A DNA stretch of 64,000 bases, taken from Morella rubra (lineage: Eukaryota > Streptophyta > Magnoliopsida > Fagales > Myricaceae). The stretch is taken from contig CM025854.1 in NCBI GenBank assembly GCA_003952965.2, forward strand, positions 28,407,364 to 28,471,363. The letters are read 5' to 3'. Each line of letters starts with the position of its first letter. Position 1 is the first letter of the stretch. Made by a program: the position numbers and the translations under genes. The notes under the pieces were generated by a model. The model saw nothing but the letters and a program-made list of their open reading frames with translations. It did not search any database and had not been told where the DNA came from. Below, piece by piece: positions 51,514-63,689 of this stretch.

Positions 51514-54500
51514 TCACGACTTAATCTCAGAAAAATAGGTCGATGAGACGGCCAAGCCTTCCACATCATAAGTACGAACAAGTCTCTGTCTCCTGCCCGG
51601 GGCCTCAAGCCAACAGAATTCCATATGGAAGGACTTGGATTCTGCCACACTTTTTGCCACGTCACATGGGCATCCCATATACATGCCGCCAGGCAAGAGG
51701 ATCATCTGGTAACCTCCATCAAATGTGACCAAATTGTCTGACTGGATGCCCGTCCAATGCACGTTGGTGGTGACTTCACCCCCAGCAGACGTTGAAGTGA
51801 TATCCTGATTTTTCGTTTTTATGTTCAAGGAAAAGGGAGAAAGCAGACTTAGAACATGACTTGTGTAAAATGATCATGATTATGAGATGCGTTTTGATAA
51901 TTATCAACTGTTGCAAGTATCATAATATTTCACTGACTAGTTCTCTGTTAATCTTATTCCCTCTTGTACAATTTGAATTGGTGCGAATGTGCTTTATCAT
52001 ACAAGACAGATGGAAACAGGACAGATTAGGAAGCAACTAACAGCAGTTTAAGTATTAGATGCTGTGAATTCTGAACTGATGAGCTTTACAGAGAGAAAAT
52101 AATAATGTCGAATACCTTTAACTGGCGGAACTTCAAAACAATTGAACCTTTTGGAATGGAAGATGGCATGCGTGAAACACCCCCCCCCCCCCCCCCCCCC
52201 AAGAGAAAGGAAGAAAAATAGCCACACACCCTCAAATGTATGAAAAATAGGTGCATAATCCTGGCTAAGAAGTGAACGGCTTATATCATTAGGCATGGTC
52301 TTATCACTCAAAGTTGTCTGAAGCTGTTACATTTCATTAGTCAACCAGCTCATATTCATTATTTATCTGATTCATGAGGCAAGTAATTTGCCTGCAAGGG
52401 TAGGATACCTGAATAAGCTGACCCTTCTCACTCATTTCAAGTGATGCAACTGTAGTGGCTTCAGCAATTGTTGCTCCATAAACACCACTGCGTTTTGTTA
52501 CGGAGTGGCCTATCCAGTTACCAAGGTATGGTTCAATCCTGTTCGTGTCACCTAGCAACTGCCAAAAGAAATACAATATAACCATAATAACATCGAATAT
52601 TTTTCATTGCCATGACAATATTTTAGTAAACAGGAACAAAAGAGAAAAAATGAAAGGAAAACCACTATTTTGATTTTAACCATCTACTGATCAGTACAAA
52701 TAGCATATTAAACTCACCATGGTACTGTCAAGTGAAAGAAAAGGCACCGCCTCACCTCTTTCCTCAAGGAAGATGACAAGCATTTCTATGATGCCCTGTG
52801 GGTTCAGGATATGGAATGCTCTAGCTCGCAAATCTTTATCCGACGAATAAAGGCAATTCTCGCATACTATAGAGGGACGTCGGGAGGGAAGCTTCAAATT
52901 TCTGCATGGTTACGATAATTGGTAAGAACAAGGAAGTAAGGATATGGATTGAGAAATAAAATTGACAAGATAGGTAGGCAAAACCTCCAAAAAGGGTATC
53001 AAGGTCTCATAGCACCGACCTATAACTAGTAGATCCTCAAATAGGAAAAGTTGTGCAAATGAAGATGATGACAATAATGTCATCAATAAGTTCCCAAAAT
53101 CCAAACAGGACATAAACTGATTTGATGAATTAATGTTAAAACCTTCTCTAAGCATCTCCGCTATTGCAGCCTTAGCTCCACTCATTAATGTCAAAACATA
53201 TTTCAGTCTTTCCTTTTTTCTTAATAGGTTTTAACAAGCATGAACTACGTTGCTTATGTAACTGTATCACTGTTAACCATCAGTAATGCCTGGAGAACAT
53301 CCTTAGAAAAAGCAACTTACTTCGGCGATTCTTCACCGGTGTCATCTTCACCCAGGACCCCTTGTCTTAACACAGTTTCCAACATGCCAGCTGACTGGTA
53401 CCTCAGTGCAAATGCCCTCTCTTTCGGGAAAAAACCAAGCTGCAGACTAATGGTAATGGATATCAACAGAAAACAATGCGATCTCAAAGACCTAGTTTTG
53501 CATGGAAAAAAGCTGATGAGTAAAAGTAAAATCGACAATGTCTTAAGAGTATTCACCTGTTGGTATTTGTCCACCGTGAACATGTTTGTTTCTTTAATTT
53601 TGTACTCCGCCCAGTCTAGCTCATCTTCAGATCCTGAAATTGAAGTGCTTGATGGAGGTTGTTTAATGTACAGCCTATATGGTAAAAAAGGATTAAGCCA
53701 ATGGGATAAACAGTGCGTTACGAAGTGTGAATTCTATAGCCACAACTGAGTGATGTTAAAACCACTCTCTCGACTAAATGACAGTGTTAACACGCTTCTA
53801 CTTTCATTTGCAAATTTTGGAACCATCATCATAGGGCAGTCTCAGAATTGCCTAGGTCGGACTTTCGAACAAATTAAGTAATGGGAACAGAATTTTTCAT
53901 CCGGTTAATAGCTCATAGAAAAAAAATCTGCTCCTTTTTTTCTTTGGTAAGTTCAGTTGCAACAATTTTGCTCGTATCAATAACTGATGCTCATTAAAAC
54001 TGAGGCTTACGTCTGAATGAGACTGATGAGTTCATCTTCTCCATAGGAGCTCACGGCAAGCTTTGTACTCACTTTATGCAACAAATTCCCACAAGCATCA
54101 AATTGCTGCAAAATTGATTTAAAAAGGAAGAATAAAAATCGCAATTTTCAATCAATCTATATCCCCAGAAAACCAAGAAAAGACATGGTTTTTTTTTTTT
54201 GGTTCGTGCATGGCATAACTCGACATACTAGACTCAACTTGGAGTCAAAATGACACCCAGAACGTGACCGGGATTTCATTCTCTTTCTCTTCCTTTGCAA
54301 CCAAACAGAGCTCAGCTTAGAAAACCAGAAAGTTAGGAGGTGCTTCACTGCTAAACACTTACAAAGAAAGTACCGTTCCACTTGCCCAAGTTGAGGTTGA
54401 TAAAGCGTCGAAGATTATCAATGCTAATCGATTCCTCATTTGGTTTCTGAGCTTCTCCGTCGACCTTAGTTGACGAGGGTGAATTAGTGGCTTTGGTTCT

Positions 54501-54635
54501 GGAGCTCCGAAATGCGGGAATGGCGCTTGGACATGGGTTTTGTTGCGACAGGTAGGCGGGGATGTGTCGGGTTCTCCTCGGGTCTGGTGATTTGGGGATG
54601 GGAGCGAGTGAAGGTAAGTGGCAAATGGTAGCCAT
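51514..54635 (-). CDS. DUF3598 (cyanobacterial-type calycin-like) plastid protein
   Basis: Eight coding exons: 54635-54363, 54105-54011, 53674-53557, 53439-53321, 52901-52718, 52558-52409, 52317-52228 and 51804-51514. They give 439 aa with frame kept at every junction. The first about 50 residues (MATICHLPSLAPIPKSPD, then Arg/Ser/Pro-rich) form a chloroplast transit peptide. The mature part shows LGKWNGTFFQFDACGNLL, GFFPKERAFALRYQSAGMLE, FLEERGEAVPF, RIEPYLGNWIGHSVTKRSGV, LVTFDGGYQMILLPGGMYMG, and a C-terminus rich in RLVRTYDVEGL. This layout (KWxGxFxxFdxxG followed by a lipocalin-like second half) is that of DUF3598 proteins shared by cyanobacteria and plastids. A ligand-binding or chlorophyll-related role is plausible but unproven. 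The second-last exon uses a GTGTGG donor to stay in phase, which is the least certain junction. Confidence 0.85.
52180..52200. repeat. poly-C tract of 21 bases
   Basis: Uninterrupted C run in an intron of the DUF3598 gene, starting 28 bp downstream (in the sense of transcription) of a coding exon. It reads as poly-G in the pre-mRNA. Confidence 0.98.
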
Positions 54636-54779
54636 TGAAGGAGGGCTCTGCGCCTCTGCGTGAAGGACTGGGTGTGTTACCTTTCTTATCCAAGACTGGG
54701 TCTTGACTCTAGAGGGTAGGAAGAGTTCAAAGCCCAGGGTCAAGTGGGCCAGAGTTAGCCCTGGCATGCTTCTCGTATG

Positions 54780-56127
54780 GATGCATCCGATCTAGTTAAG
54801 AGGAAAACGTGTAAAAAAAAATTAATAATAATAATAAAATAAAGACCAAATTTTTTTAAACTAAAATACAAACATTTGTTACGTACCTCTGAGGTCCCAA
54901 ATTTACCCATGTTTCTCTCTTGAATCTCTCTCCTCGGCTTGGCAAAAAGGAATGTAAATGGGTCCCTTGTACCTACTTTCATGATCTTTCTAAAAAGAAA
55001 ATCTATTACCCTTGGCAAAATCAAAGACTACAATTTTTAGGCTAATAATGCTTTTTTTGGTACTTGAGTTTTACATTGATTTTAAGATAGGTTCTTAGAT
55101 TTAAAAATAATAAATTTTAATAGTCGAGTTTAAGACTTTTTTTTTTTAGGTACAAACTCAAGAACTACAAAGTTAGAGTTTTAAAATTTAATGATCTATT
55201 TTCAAATTGTTATGAAATTCAAAAACGAAAAATAATTTTATTGATTACAATATTTTTTTTTATTCTGATCTGGCGGTTTGAAATAAAGGGCCTGTTGGGA
55301 AGACCTTGTTTTTTTAAGTTACAAACTCAATGACTAAAAGCTAAAGTATTGATATTCAATGACCTATTTTTAAATAAATGTAAAACTCAAGGATAAAAAA
55401 TGATTTACCCCAATTATTATGATCAATATTAATGTGATATCATCAATCGGTGACCTTGCGGAGGCATCAAAGATAATACATTACACATATACCCACTGAC
55501 AATCCGTTGACGTTGATGTTGACATCATGTACGTCATTGGGTTCGACCCACCAACGGCGATTGATGAGCCGGCTAGTGCCGCTCAATCACAAATAGCACT
55601 CTTTCTGTGATTACATTAATGGTCAGTGATCCAAAACGTTCATGAAGAGATGGTTTCCTTGGTCGAGTGGCTTTATTTCCATTAGGTCCAACCATTTCTC
55701 AGCCCAACATTATAAAACAACTTAATTCCCAGATAATTAATTAATTAAGTGTACGTTTTGTAAGCCTTTAATTTTCATCACTTAATTATATCAAAAGCCA
55801 AAAGGATTAATAAAAGGTAATATCGCATCAGATATCACCGAATACCTAATAAGGTCAATATTTTACAAATTAAATTCTTTTACAATTTTCTACTAGCCAC
55901 AGGTAGATAGTCTAATTTGAAAAGAAATAAATATAATGAAACTTACACTATTTAATTTGTCAATATAAATCAGAAAATTCCAGAATTTGGTCCATGTTTT
56001 ACATGCCAAACAACAGAAAAGACAAAACTTCACAGCTCATGCTCTCATGTAATAAACGCAAACGAAGTTTTTCATGACTTGTTCCAAAGGCGAACGGACT
56101 CGCCACTGCATAATTCTTAGCAAGTCG
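54780..56127. other. intergenic sequence, AT-rich
   Basis: Two diverged copies of a motif with ACTCAATGACTAAAAG / ACTCAAGAACTACAAAG and TAATGATCTATTTTCAAAT lie at about 55150-55210 and 55320-55390, giving a local repeat. A MITE relative is at 55850-55990. No gene is supported. Confidence 0.4.
55850..55990. mobile_element. diverged relative of the 25547 minisatellite MITE
   Basis: GAAACTTACACTATTTAATT followed by GTCAATATAAA parallels one unit of the 25597-25840 array (GAAACTTACGCCAATTTAAT, GTCTATGTAAA). Flanking TTTACAATTTTC also recurs in the 17920 element. The ends are not clear. Confidence 0.35.
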
Positions 56128-57577
56128 TCATGACTTGTTGAGCAGGATGCTCAATACAAAGATCATGGAAATCGGAATGGATAGGAATATTCGGCTGGGC
56201 TTATTTGAAGGAGAACCGTTCTTCGCCGGCTCAGGTGCTTGAGTGGGTACCGGGGCTTCGACAGGCACAGCAACTTTCATTCCCTGATAGCAGTAGCCTC
56301 CACTGGATAGGAAGTAATATGGCCTCGCCTCTGTGAGCTGAAACACGTCTCGACCGCCCCTCGTAATGTTCTGTATGAAGCCTTGGTCGTTGCAGTTCTC
56401 ATAGCTCGTCTTGTTCACCTCCAAGACATTATAGGTGTGCTTGTCAAAGATGAAATCTAGAAAGGACAAACGGAACCAAAACAAAAAAATCAGTAAAAAC
56501 ACAGGTCAAATGAATCCCAAAGCCAATATCTTGATTCTTGCTACGTATTATATACCCGGGTCTTCATAAATTTGTGTAGGGTGAGCTAGTTGTTGGTCCC
56601 TTTAAAAAATTTTGTTGAACAGAGGGGACGAGATACATACATATATATATATATATTATGGGAAAATACACTTTTCACCCACAAACTACCGGAGTAGTGA
56701 CACATTGCACCCCAAACTACCATCTTTAAGACATTGCACCCTCAAACTACCAATGTTATACATTTTGCACCCTAAACTACCCACTTTGACACATTACACC
56801 CTCCAACTACTAATATTAAACACTTTGCACCCTCTATTTGACAATAATACCCTTGAAAAATTAATGAATTGACAACAATATCTAAGGGCATTATCGTCAT
56901 TTTAGTCTAAAAATTTGATAAAGGTGCAAAGTATTAAAAATTGGTAGTTAAAAGGTGCAATGTCTCAAAATTGGTAGTTTAGGATGCAAAGTGTAAAATA
57001 TATGGTAGTTTGTGGGTGAAAAGTGTATTTTCCCCCATAATATATATATATATATCATTCTTAGATGACAGACGCGTCTGATCTGGATCCGTTATTTTGG
57101 CACCAAAAAGCGACTTAGGACAACTGAAGGGGCTCAACAGTTTCTATATGCCCCAGGAATGACATTGATCAGATACACTTCTAAGCACCAGGTATGTGGT
57201 ATGTTGGCTATATAGCAGTCTCAGAAAAACTTGAACCCTTGTTCACATGTTAGGACGGACATATTCCCCATCAAAAAGTGCAACCAACAAGGCGAAAATC
57301 AGCAGCCCAATGTGGGAAAGATCAAAACACTACCATAAACTTAACAAAATGAGATTCAGAATGGAAAAGGAATTAGAGGGAGGTTACCAAGCCAATCGCC
57401 AACGTAGAAAGACTCATGTCTGGACCAGTCTGTGTAGTTTACGTTCTGTTGCCATCCTCGTGACCCTCCCACCCGAATTAGCCTCGCCACCGCGCACGTT
57501 TGCCACCCCATTATAATCATCAACGCCACCACCATCACCCTCACAGCCCCTCTTTTGCTAGCCAAACCCTCCATCAC
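56128..57577 (-). CDS. early nodulin-like protein (phytocyanin fold, no copper site)
   Basis: Exons 57577-57388 and 56456-56128, with the phase-1 intron typical of phytocyanins, give 172 aa. A signal peptide covers about residues 1-31 (VMVVALMIIMGWQTCAVA). The plastocyanin-like domain runs RVGGSRGWQQNVNYTDWS, FYVGDWLDFIFD, YNVLEVNKTSYENCN and SSGGYCYQGMKVAV. The copper ligands are lost: Tyr replaces the first His, and GYC stands where GHC would be, as in early nodulin-like proteins. The two domain Cys remain for a disulfide. A Pro/Ala-rich linker (APVPTQAPEPAKNGSPSN) leads to a hydrophobic tail, so a GPI-anchored cell-surface protein is likely. Its tandem neighbour at 58924 is a paralogue. 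The start may be Met1 or Met2. Confidence 0.92.
56656..57040. mobile_element. MITE with long near-perfect inverted ends in an ENODL intron
   Basis: The left TTATGGGAAAATACACTTTT and continuing CACCCACAAACTACC are mirrored at the right end (57006-57040), apart from two extra G in the right copy. That gives inverted ends of about 35 bp. The inside of the left half is a row of diverged units TTGCACCCTCAAACTACCAA, with inverted counterparts (TTGGTAGTTTAGGATGCAAA) at the right, so the whole could fold into a long hairpin. (TA)n lies at both borders, consistent with insertion into an AT repeat. The element is wholly within the intron. Confidence 0.85.
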
Positions 57578-58923
57578 TTTGACTCAGTTAGTCTCTTGAT
57601 CCTCTCTGGCGCGGAAAAAGGGAAAAAAGCACAAGGAGCCCTCTCTAGAAATATGGTACTATTTGTAGGAGCGAACAACCTCGGAGCCTAAGTACTAGGT
57701 TTTGGTTTTACCCTTAATCGAACTGTAAACAGAACTAGTCAAAACCATAAATATCCGTAGTTGGCAATGCGAGAACCCCACTTGCACACACCTGTCATGA
57801 ACCATTTGGTAGTGTGAGGTTGAGTCCATATAATCTGTTTGGCTGTAGTAAGGTCACCGGCCGGCCTGACTTATCCGGTACTGCTAATGTCCAGAATTTG
57901 CTGTGTTAGCTTGGTCCCATTCCACTTGACCTTGAATATAAATTTTCTTCCCCATTTAAAAAAAAAAAAAAAAAGGGTCACTAAGATGAAAATATTTTTG
58001 GGTGCTTTCCAGATCACGGTAGGATAAATTTAGCATGTGAGAGAGAGCGTGAATAGTGTGGGTAGGATAATCTTTAAATATATTACCAATTAGAGACATG
58101 AGCCTGCTTCATTACGAGATAGACACTTCTGGCAGAAGTTTTGGAGCCGCATAGAATTTGCTGATTTGGGCAAAGTGAGGTGGAACTGGACGATGCGTAA
58201 TTGCTTCTTATCTCGTGCATTTGATGGGATAGAATACAGTTGTCTTCCATGCCAACAAACTTCCTCTGGGTGGAGAAATTTTTAGCGTTCGTAACCTCAG
58301 AAGTGAGTAGTTGGTGGACCTTTATAAGCGGAGTTTATATATAGAGGAACGTAATCAAAACAAGCCACTCAATCGAAGAGAAATTTGCAAGAGCTTTCCT
58401 TTTGAAATGAGGCGGTTTACCAACATTTATATCTTAAATTGATGGACCAAGAAGACGGAAAAGGAAGACTTTGCTCGAAAAACAGCCGGCCATGATTTTG
58501 GAGTGCTGGGTTTCGTGGCAGTTATTAGCCCAAATTTTTTCGGTGAGAAACTTCGTACCCAATTAACTCAATCCGCTAACACCCGCGGCCCACATGGTTT
58601 TAAGGCCCCACAGCTATTCGTCGGTCTAACTCCACTGGCAGATCCACAAATCACGCATTCGAATTCTCCAATAAATTAAACAATTTCTTGTAGTGTTACA
58701 GCCACCGTTTTTGACACATTTGAAACTGAAACACAGTTCACTCACCACCCCGATTGCAGGGCATCAACTACCATGAAGAAAACATCACAACATAAATTAG
58801 CCCCGAAGAAATAAAACGTGGAAGCAAACTCAATTACTTCCACAAACTGCTAAAAGAATGTCTAAATTAATTCTGATTCCCTCACGAAACTCAAAGACTG
58901 AACTTTAAAGAAGATCGCCATTA
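57578..58923. other. intergenic region between the two ENODL genes
   Basis: Promoter of the upstream ENODL gene and 3' flank of the next. A faint tRNA-like pair of boxes (TAACTCCACTGG near 58628, CATTCGAATTCTCC near 58657) may be SINE remains. No gene was seen. Confidence 0.35.
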
Positions 58924-61007
58924 CTACCAGAACCGGAGGAATGTATCCCATACAGCACCGATGGCAAAAACCATAGGCAAAACAATCTTGCCTCTGGAAG
59001 TCAAACTAGGAGAGCTGCTCTTTTCGTTCAAAGGGGAAGATGTGGGAGGAGGTGGTAGATTCTCCACACTTACGGCTATCTTCATGCCACTATAGCAGAA
59101 CCCCTTACCACTAACAATGTAGTAATTTCGGGTGACATTTAGCGGAACGACATCCCTTCCAGCTCCGGTAGTCCAATTGTGGAGAGGATGATCAGAATTG
59201 CAGGACTCATAGTCTGTCTTGTTGACCTCGAGCACGTTCATTTGGTTCCTGTCATACACAAAAACTGGAGAACAAAACAAAGAGTTACCGAGTAGCTTTA
59301 AATGCTTGGGTAGTCAAATTTTCAACATAGGGGTCTAGAACTCAAATTAATCACAGTCCTCCTATTAAACAGAGAAATAAAACTGTAGAAGGATGCCTAG
59401 CTTTCCAGGTATAAAACAAACTCCTCGTTTTAGAGCATTAGAATCAAGAAAAATGGGACTGCAATAGTTTGTCTGTGCCAAATGTTACAGCCAAACAGAG
59501 GAAACTTGAATTCAGCTGCAAGCATAATGGCTACAAAAACGTTGAAACAGTACAATGTATGTGGTGCACTGTCAATCGTAGAGGTTTGTTGGCGAACAGA
59601 CAGTCCCGAGATCTTAAATGGTAATGATGCTGACCAATAATGGATAATTCGTTCCATGGAATTAATGCTCCACCATATACAAGCCAAGCACATTGTTGGT
59701 GGACTTAATTTTCGAAATGCCGAACTTCAAAATATCTGGCCAATGATTTACATATCAAGCTACCGAAGACTAACAAAGTTCAAGGTCTTGAACTAACATC
59801 AATTGAAAATTGAGGCCCATGTTAGTTCACCTTACAGAGCATGAGTTACTCAAAAAACAAAGAGCAGGATGCTTCGAGTTAAAGCCATTTAGATGACAAG
59901 AGTCAAATAAGACACAAGTAAACCGAATTGGTCACATTAATCTGGCAAAAGGGAAAATTTTCAATTGCAAGGGAATATGAAAGAACATTTTGTAACATAG
60001 ATGTATGATTTCATTTCATTTTTTTGGAATATTTTTGCGGACCCAAGACAGTTTTCATAATTAAACGTGACCTTTAACTTTACAAGTAGTGCTTGGCAGC
60101 AGGAACGAATATTTCCATCGCTTGCCTAATGAGCCCAATTAAGTATCAAAGAGGCACTAAATATGAAAACTGATAACTCGCAAAACAAAAGAAGGAAAGT
60201 CAATAACAAAATCGTATGACTAACCAAAAATAGAAGCGAAAGGAATATCTAGATCCAAAAAGAAAGAGATTTGCCATCAAAATTCAACGAAGTAGCTATT
60301 GAGAGCTATTAAGAATAAATATAAGCCCTTTCTACTTTGAATAAAAACAGAAACTAACCAATCTAGTTCAAGAAAGGAAAGAATATACTGAGCCACTCCA
60401 CACACAATTCTCTACTAGAAGTAGAACAACCTGAATCCGTAGATCTGAGCCAGGCAGAACACTTTTTTTTTTTGCTCTGCCGATGGTAGACCAGGACAAC
60501 AATAAAGCAGTGCAGAAATCAGATTGACGAACAACAATCGAGCAGAATTATTAATTGGGAAAGAAAAGAAAAAAAGAGGCAAAGAACAAGCACAATTTCT
60601 CACAACCCAATTGGATCTATCTCATTTACCTTCAACATCAAGCACTACCACACTAAAAAGTGAACAACGTGAAATGAGCCATGAACTACCGTGAGAGAAA
60701 GCAGTGGAAGATGTACTAGTACAGAGTAGATCTATGCTCGAACAAGCGCATGCACACACAAATACAAATGAAGAGAGAGAGCAGAGAGCTTACAGAGCCA
60801 GTCCCCATTGTAGAAGTCCTTGTCCTGAGCCCAAATAGTGTAGTTAACACCGGGGGACCAACCCTTGTTCCCTCCCACCATCCAACGAGTTGCAGAAACT
60901 CCCGGCACAATTACCACCACTACTGCGCACATTAGCACCACCGCGAAGGTCAGTGAAACATACCCAGTCCCTCTTTTCACTCCCTCCATTCTCAACTCTC
61001 TCGCCAC
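58924..61007 (-). CDS. early nodulin-like / lamin-like phytocyanin-fold protein
   Basis: Exons 61007-60794 and 59264-58924 with a phase-1 intron give 184 aa, or 178 from the second Met (MEGVKRG). A strong signal peptide lies within the first about 39 residues (FAVVLMCAVVVVIVPGVSA). The phytocyanin-like domain reads RWMVGGNKGWSPGVNYTIWA, DFYNGDWLFFVYDRNQMNVL, NKTDYESCNSDHPLHNW and SGKGFCYSGMKIAVSVE. The His ligands are missing (MNV; GFC), so it should not bind copper. A Pro-rich linker and hydrophobic C-terminus suggest a GPI anchor. The sequence matches the ENODL subgroup often annotated as lamin-like protein in plants. The intron is 1.5 kb. It shares layout and intron phase with the gene at 56128, which marks an old tandem duplication. 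Confidence 0.93.
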
Positions 61008-62835
61008 AAGTCCCTCTGGGAATGCTCTGTCTCTAAGAAGCCACAGATCTCTGTTTTTGGCCTTTCTTGGGTTTGGACCGTTTGGTTTATATGCTTCTGA
61101 TGAAGACTACGCTACTTCTATATCTGCTACAACGACCGCTCGATTATTTATTAGCAAAAATCCGTACCCTTAATTTTCGGATATGTTACTTGTTTACTTT
61201 TCTCTAAGCTACTCTATTTTCTTAATTATGCATTAGCAAAGTCTAACCAGCTTCTTAAAGCTGACTCTCTTGTGTCCTACGAAATCAGGGGCAGACAGAC
61301 TTCAACATTTCCAGCTACTTGCCATGTGCGTGGGAATGGGCCAATTATTACTTTCTTTTAGTTTACTACTATAACGTTCTAATAGAAAATTAAAGTTTAG
61401 ACTTTCAATTTATATGTTCTAATCTAAAATGATATCTTCAATAGGGAACGATGAAAAAAAACAGTTCTTTAATTTCAACTCACATGTAGATCAAGCGATG
61501 TCGTTTTCATCTGAGCTCCACTCACACGAGATCTCTCTCTTTTCCAAATTTGCTACAGAGACAAACTACAAACAAGTACAGTAGAAAAAAGAAAAGAAAA
61601 AGATATCACCTATTTTTTCTTTTTGGGAGAGAATTGGTTTGCTTTATTTTTTTCTAAATAAATTCGTATTAAATTGCACTGTATTAACAAGCCCAATAAT
61701 GGGACTTGATCGAGATGTTCAGCCCCAAGTCGTGCTGTTGCATCATGCATGCCCAAAGTAGCAAGCTTTCTATGGAAACTTCACCATGGCAAGCTGTCCC
61801 ACCGAAAAATATAGGTTAGGTTTGACTTGTGATATTATATAGAATTGGAGACAGGTGGAAGAGGGTCGCGATCAGGTACATATATTTCCTTTTGTGTTGT
61901 TTACGTATCCTGATCTTGATGATAATGGTCACCAACTATAAATGTATGATTTTGACAAAATAAAGAAACGCTTTTTTTTTTTTTTCTTGTCGATTCACCA
62001 AATGGTTTTATATAATGTGATCTAGAAAGTTTGAGGTCATGAAACCCGATCACAGACACAGTGGTTGTAATCATTGTGCTGGGATGGGTTGTCTCTAAAG
62101 CACAAAAGATGGTTGGAACTTTAGAGAAGAATCACGAAGCGAAAAAGAGGACAGAACGAGTGGCCCGGCCGATTGCGGGACACATTTTGCAAAAGGAAAA
62201 AGAGAAAGTGCAAATATTAATTAAGGTTAAATGTGTGTTTTTGTCGAAGTTGCACCCGGCATGGGAGAGAGGGTACAAGCGGCTGGACGAGAGAGAAGAA
62301 GCCACCCCCTGAGGACTATCGAAACCTATTTTGATGCTGTTTTCGGAAGGGTGCTTTAATGGCGGATACATGCTGATGCAGGACTTCTAGGGGCGTAACG
62401 GCTTTGTCTCGGACAGAACGTATGACTAACTAACACTGCGGGTTCGATCGGGGGTTCTAACAAATAGTGGGCTTAGAAACGATGTTATATATGATCCACT
62501 TATGAACGGTACTCTATTATTTTTTTGTTTTTCTTCATAAACGATACTCCATCCAATCTACTGAATATTTGTCTTAGAACCAAACAAAAAAGGTCAAAAA
62601 AACAAAACAAGGACGTCAATTTTTGAACCCATCCAATAATACTAAGCACCCATTTCACCAAAATTTATTATTTCTTAATTCACAATAAACGCGTCCCTTA
62701 GCTTCTTACCTGTGATACTTACAAAGACATTTGTCAAAAGCCTATATCCACAAAGAGTATTTCTGTATGTCCTCGAAAATGTAAGAGACTAGCTCTATTC
62801 ATTCAGCCAAAGGAGAAAGTAACTGTAAACTTCAT
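61008..62835. other. intergenic sequence, no gene seen
   Basis: Promoter of the ENODL gene on the left and 3' flank of chorismate mutase on the right. The plus-strand frame at 62061-62312 is Lys/Glu-rich and shows no domain. Confidence 0.45.
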
Positions 62836-63315
62836 TCAGTCCAACCTTCTAAGCAGGTACTCAACTTGAACTTCTTTTGTCAATGGCATGATCCAGTCAC
62901 CATATAGATCAGCAACCAAGCTTGGTACTATTTTACAAACCGGTTCAGGTCCGGCATCGGCTTCCCCTACCTTCACTGTCACCTCTTGGCCAAATGTTCT
63001 GGCCTTCACTTCTACTCTCCTTTTGATGGCATCTTCGACTTTTGGATATGTCAGCATATCCATCAGTCTTTGCCTGTCCTGCAGAATCAAACACCACCAC
63101 CACAGGGAAAAGAAAGTGAGTGAAAGCGTCAAAAATCATTTCAAGAAAATCCACAAAAAAATAAATAAAAAGCATTGTATAGGATAGGTCCAGCAGAAAT
63201 GTATGTAAGAAAGGCTATGTACCTGGGCTCTAATGGCAGCTTCGTAGGTATCTGGATAGGCTTGAAATTTGGCCTCTGCAACAAATTTACCATAATGGAT
63301 TCTTTTTGAAAGAGC
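62836..63315 (-). CDS. CM: chorismate mutase, last two exons (partial)
   Basis: Exons 63315-63223 (ALSKRIHYGKFVAEAKFQAY...AIRAQ, 31 codons) and 63078-62836 (DRQRLMDMLTYPKVEDAIKR through YGDWIMPLTKEVQVEYLLRR LD, 81 codons including the stop) are the C-terminal third of AroQ-type plant chorismate mutase. The enzyme converts chorismate to prephenate at the branch to Phe and Tyr. HYGKFVAEAKF carries conserved active-site residues and the end YLLRRLD is invariant in the family. The preceding exons, including any plastid transit peptide, lie beyond the right edge, so plastid or cytosolic form cannot be decided. The linker VTVKVGEADAGPEPVCKIVP is the variable loop of the family. The intron upstream holds a LINE fragment. 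Confidence 0.93.
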
Positions 63316-63689
63316 CTGCAATCGCAACCAGCGTATATATCAAGACAGAGAGAGACAGATAATTTCTTCTTATACACTTTTTCTTTTTTACCAGGGAGTG
63401 AGAGAGAGAGAGAGAGAGTAGTGTTCCTAATGATGCAATGACACCATAATTTGATGAATTTGAAAACTCCATTGCCAGATATGTCCATTGCCAGAATTTG
63501 CATGAAATGTGATACAGAGAACTAATTACATTTGCGTAGCTGAATATTCTAAGCAATGTCTCACTAAACACGAAATTTATACCTAACAGATCAAGACCGA
63601 GTTGATTGGGGTTGCCTACCATCATTCAAAATTTTATCGTAGGAAATGGATCCAGAGAATAGAACTATCAAAACTCTAACTTTTTCACA

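Noticed and set aside
62061-62312. Lys/Glu-rich plus-strand frame
   Set aside because: No family likeness, no splice or promoter context; probably chance.
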